Assembly (NCBI GenBank): GCA_964544265.1
Contig: CAZJBD010000129.1
Span: forward strand, 1-7,354
Direction of reading: 5' to 3'
Origin: JALHVH01 sp964544265
GTDB taxonomy: Bacteria > Acidobacteriota > Aminicenantia > Aminicenantales > Saccharicenantaceae
Length of the DNA stretch: 7,354 nt
In this document: in pieces, positions 7,307-7,354 of the stretch
Layout of the letters: every line of letters starts with the position of its first letter
Numbering within the stretch: the stretch's first letter is position 1
Translations under genes and position numbers: made by a program
Notes under the pieces: model-generated
What the model was told of the DNA's origin: nothing
The model's input: only the letters and a program-made list of their open reading frames with translations
Databases searched by the model: none

Positions 7307-7343
7307 TTGGAGGGGGAACCCGCTTCGCGTTTCCCCCTTCCAA
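7307..7343. repeat. Strong hairpin/palindrome upstream of the MFS promoter
   Basis: TTGGAGGGGGAA (7307-7318) pairs with TTCCCCCTTCCAA (7331-7343), forming 12 base pairs with a single bulged T. Inside, CGC (7321-7323) can pair with GCG (7327-7329). The sequence is a stable stem in either strand, but neither strand has a T run after it, so a classical intrinsic terminator is not supported. It ends one base before the -35 hexamer of the MFS promoter. It may be a repetitive extragenic palindrome, an operator, or a rho-type or L-shaped terminator of a gene beyond the window. Confidence 0.55.
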
Positions 7344-7354
7344 CGTTCGCTTCG

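Overview
The window is ordinary-looking, GC-rich bacterial DNA. It carries four protein genes: three on the plus strand, then one convergent on the minus strand. No RNA gene, CRISPR array or insertion sequence is evident. Three products look exported: an M14 zinc carboxypeptidase-like protein, an S10 serine carboxypeptidase-like protein and a probable outer-membrane beta-barrel. The fourth is an inner-membrane MFS transporter. A C-terminal beta-signal on the barrel protein points to a diderm (Gram-negative type) bacterium. The abundance of secreted peptidases would fit a protein- or peptide-degrading heterotroph such as Candidatus Aminicenantes or another Acidobacteriota-like lineage, but that placement is inference only. 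The 100-N gap flanked by duplicated contig ends suggests a metagenome or draft assembly.

Layout. 1-2766 (+): M14-family metallopeptidase with a C-terminal glutamine-amidotransferase-like domain, truncated at its 5' end by the window edge. 2767-3050: a 284-bp intergenic region holding two inverted repeats and two short direct repeats, then a strong Shine-Dalgarno site. 3051-4763 (+): S10-family peptidase with signal peptide and a recognisable Ser/Asp/His triad. 4782-5950 (+): outer-membrane protein gene 18 bp downstream, probably in the same operon. It is interrupted by an artificial gap (4934-5033) whose two sides are the same 55 bp. Removing 155 bp restores one continuous 337-residue reading frame. 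5947-7178 (-): MFS transporter of the DHA3-like type, convergent with the barrel gene and overlapping it by 4 bp at the stop codons. It is broken by an apparent one-base deletion near 6845. 7179-7354: its leader, a good sigma70-type promoter on the minus strand, and a strong hairpin just upstream of the promoter.

How the genes may work together: both peptidases are predicted to act outside the cytoplasm on peptide C-termini, and the barrel is predicted to sit in the outer membrane. A shared role in extracytoplasmic peptide breakdown is plausible but unproven. The transporter is transcribed independently and its substrate cannot be inferred. I see no sign of a novel defence, mobile or RNA-guided system. 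The most useful observations concern assembly quality (the false gap and the frameshift) and the unexplained palindromes.
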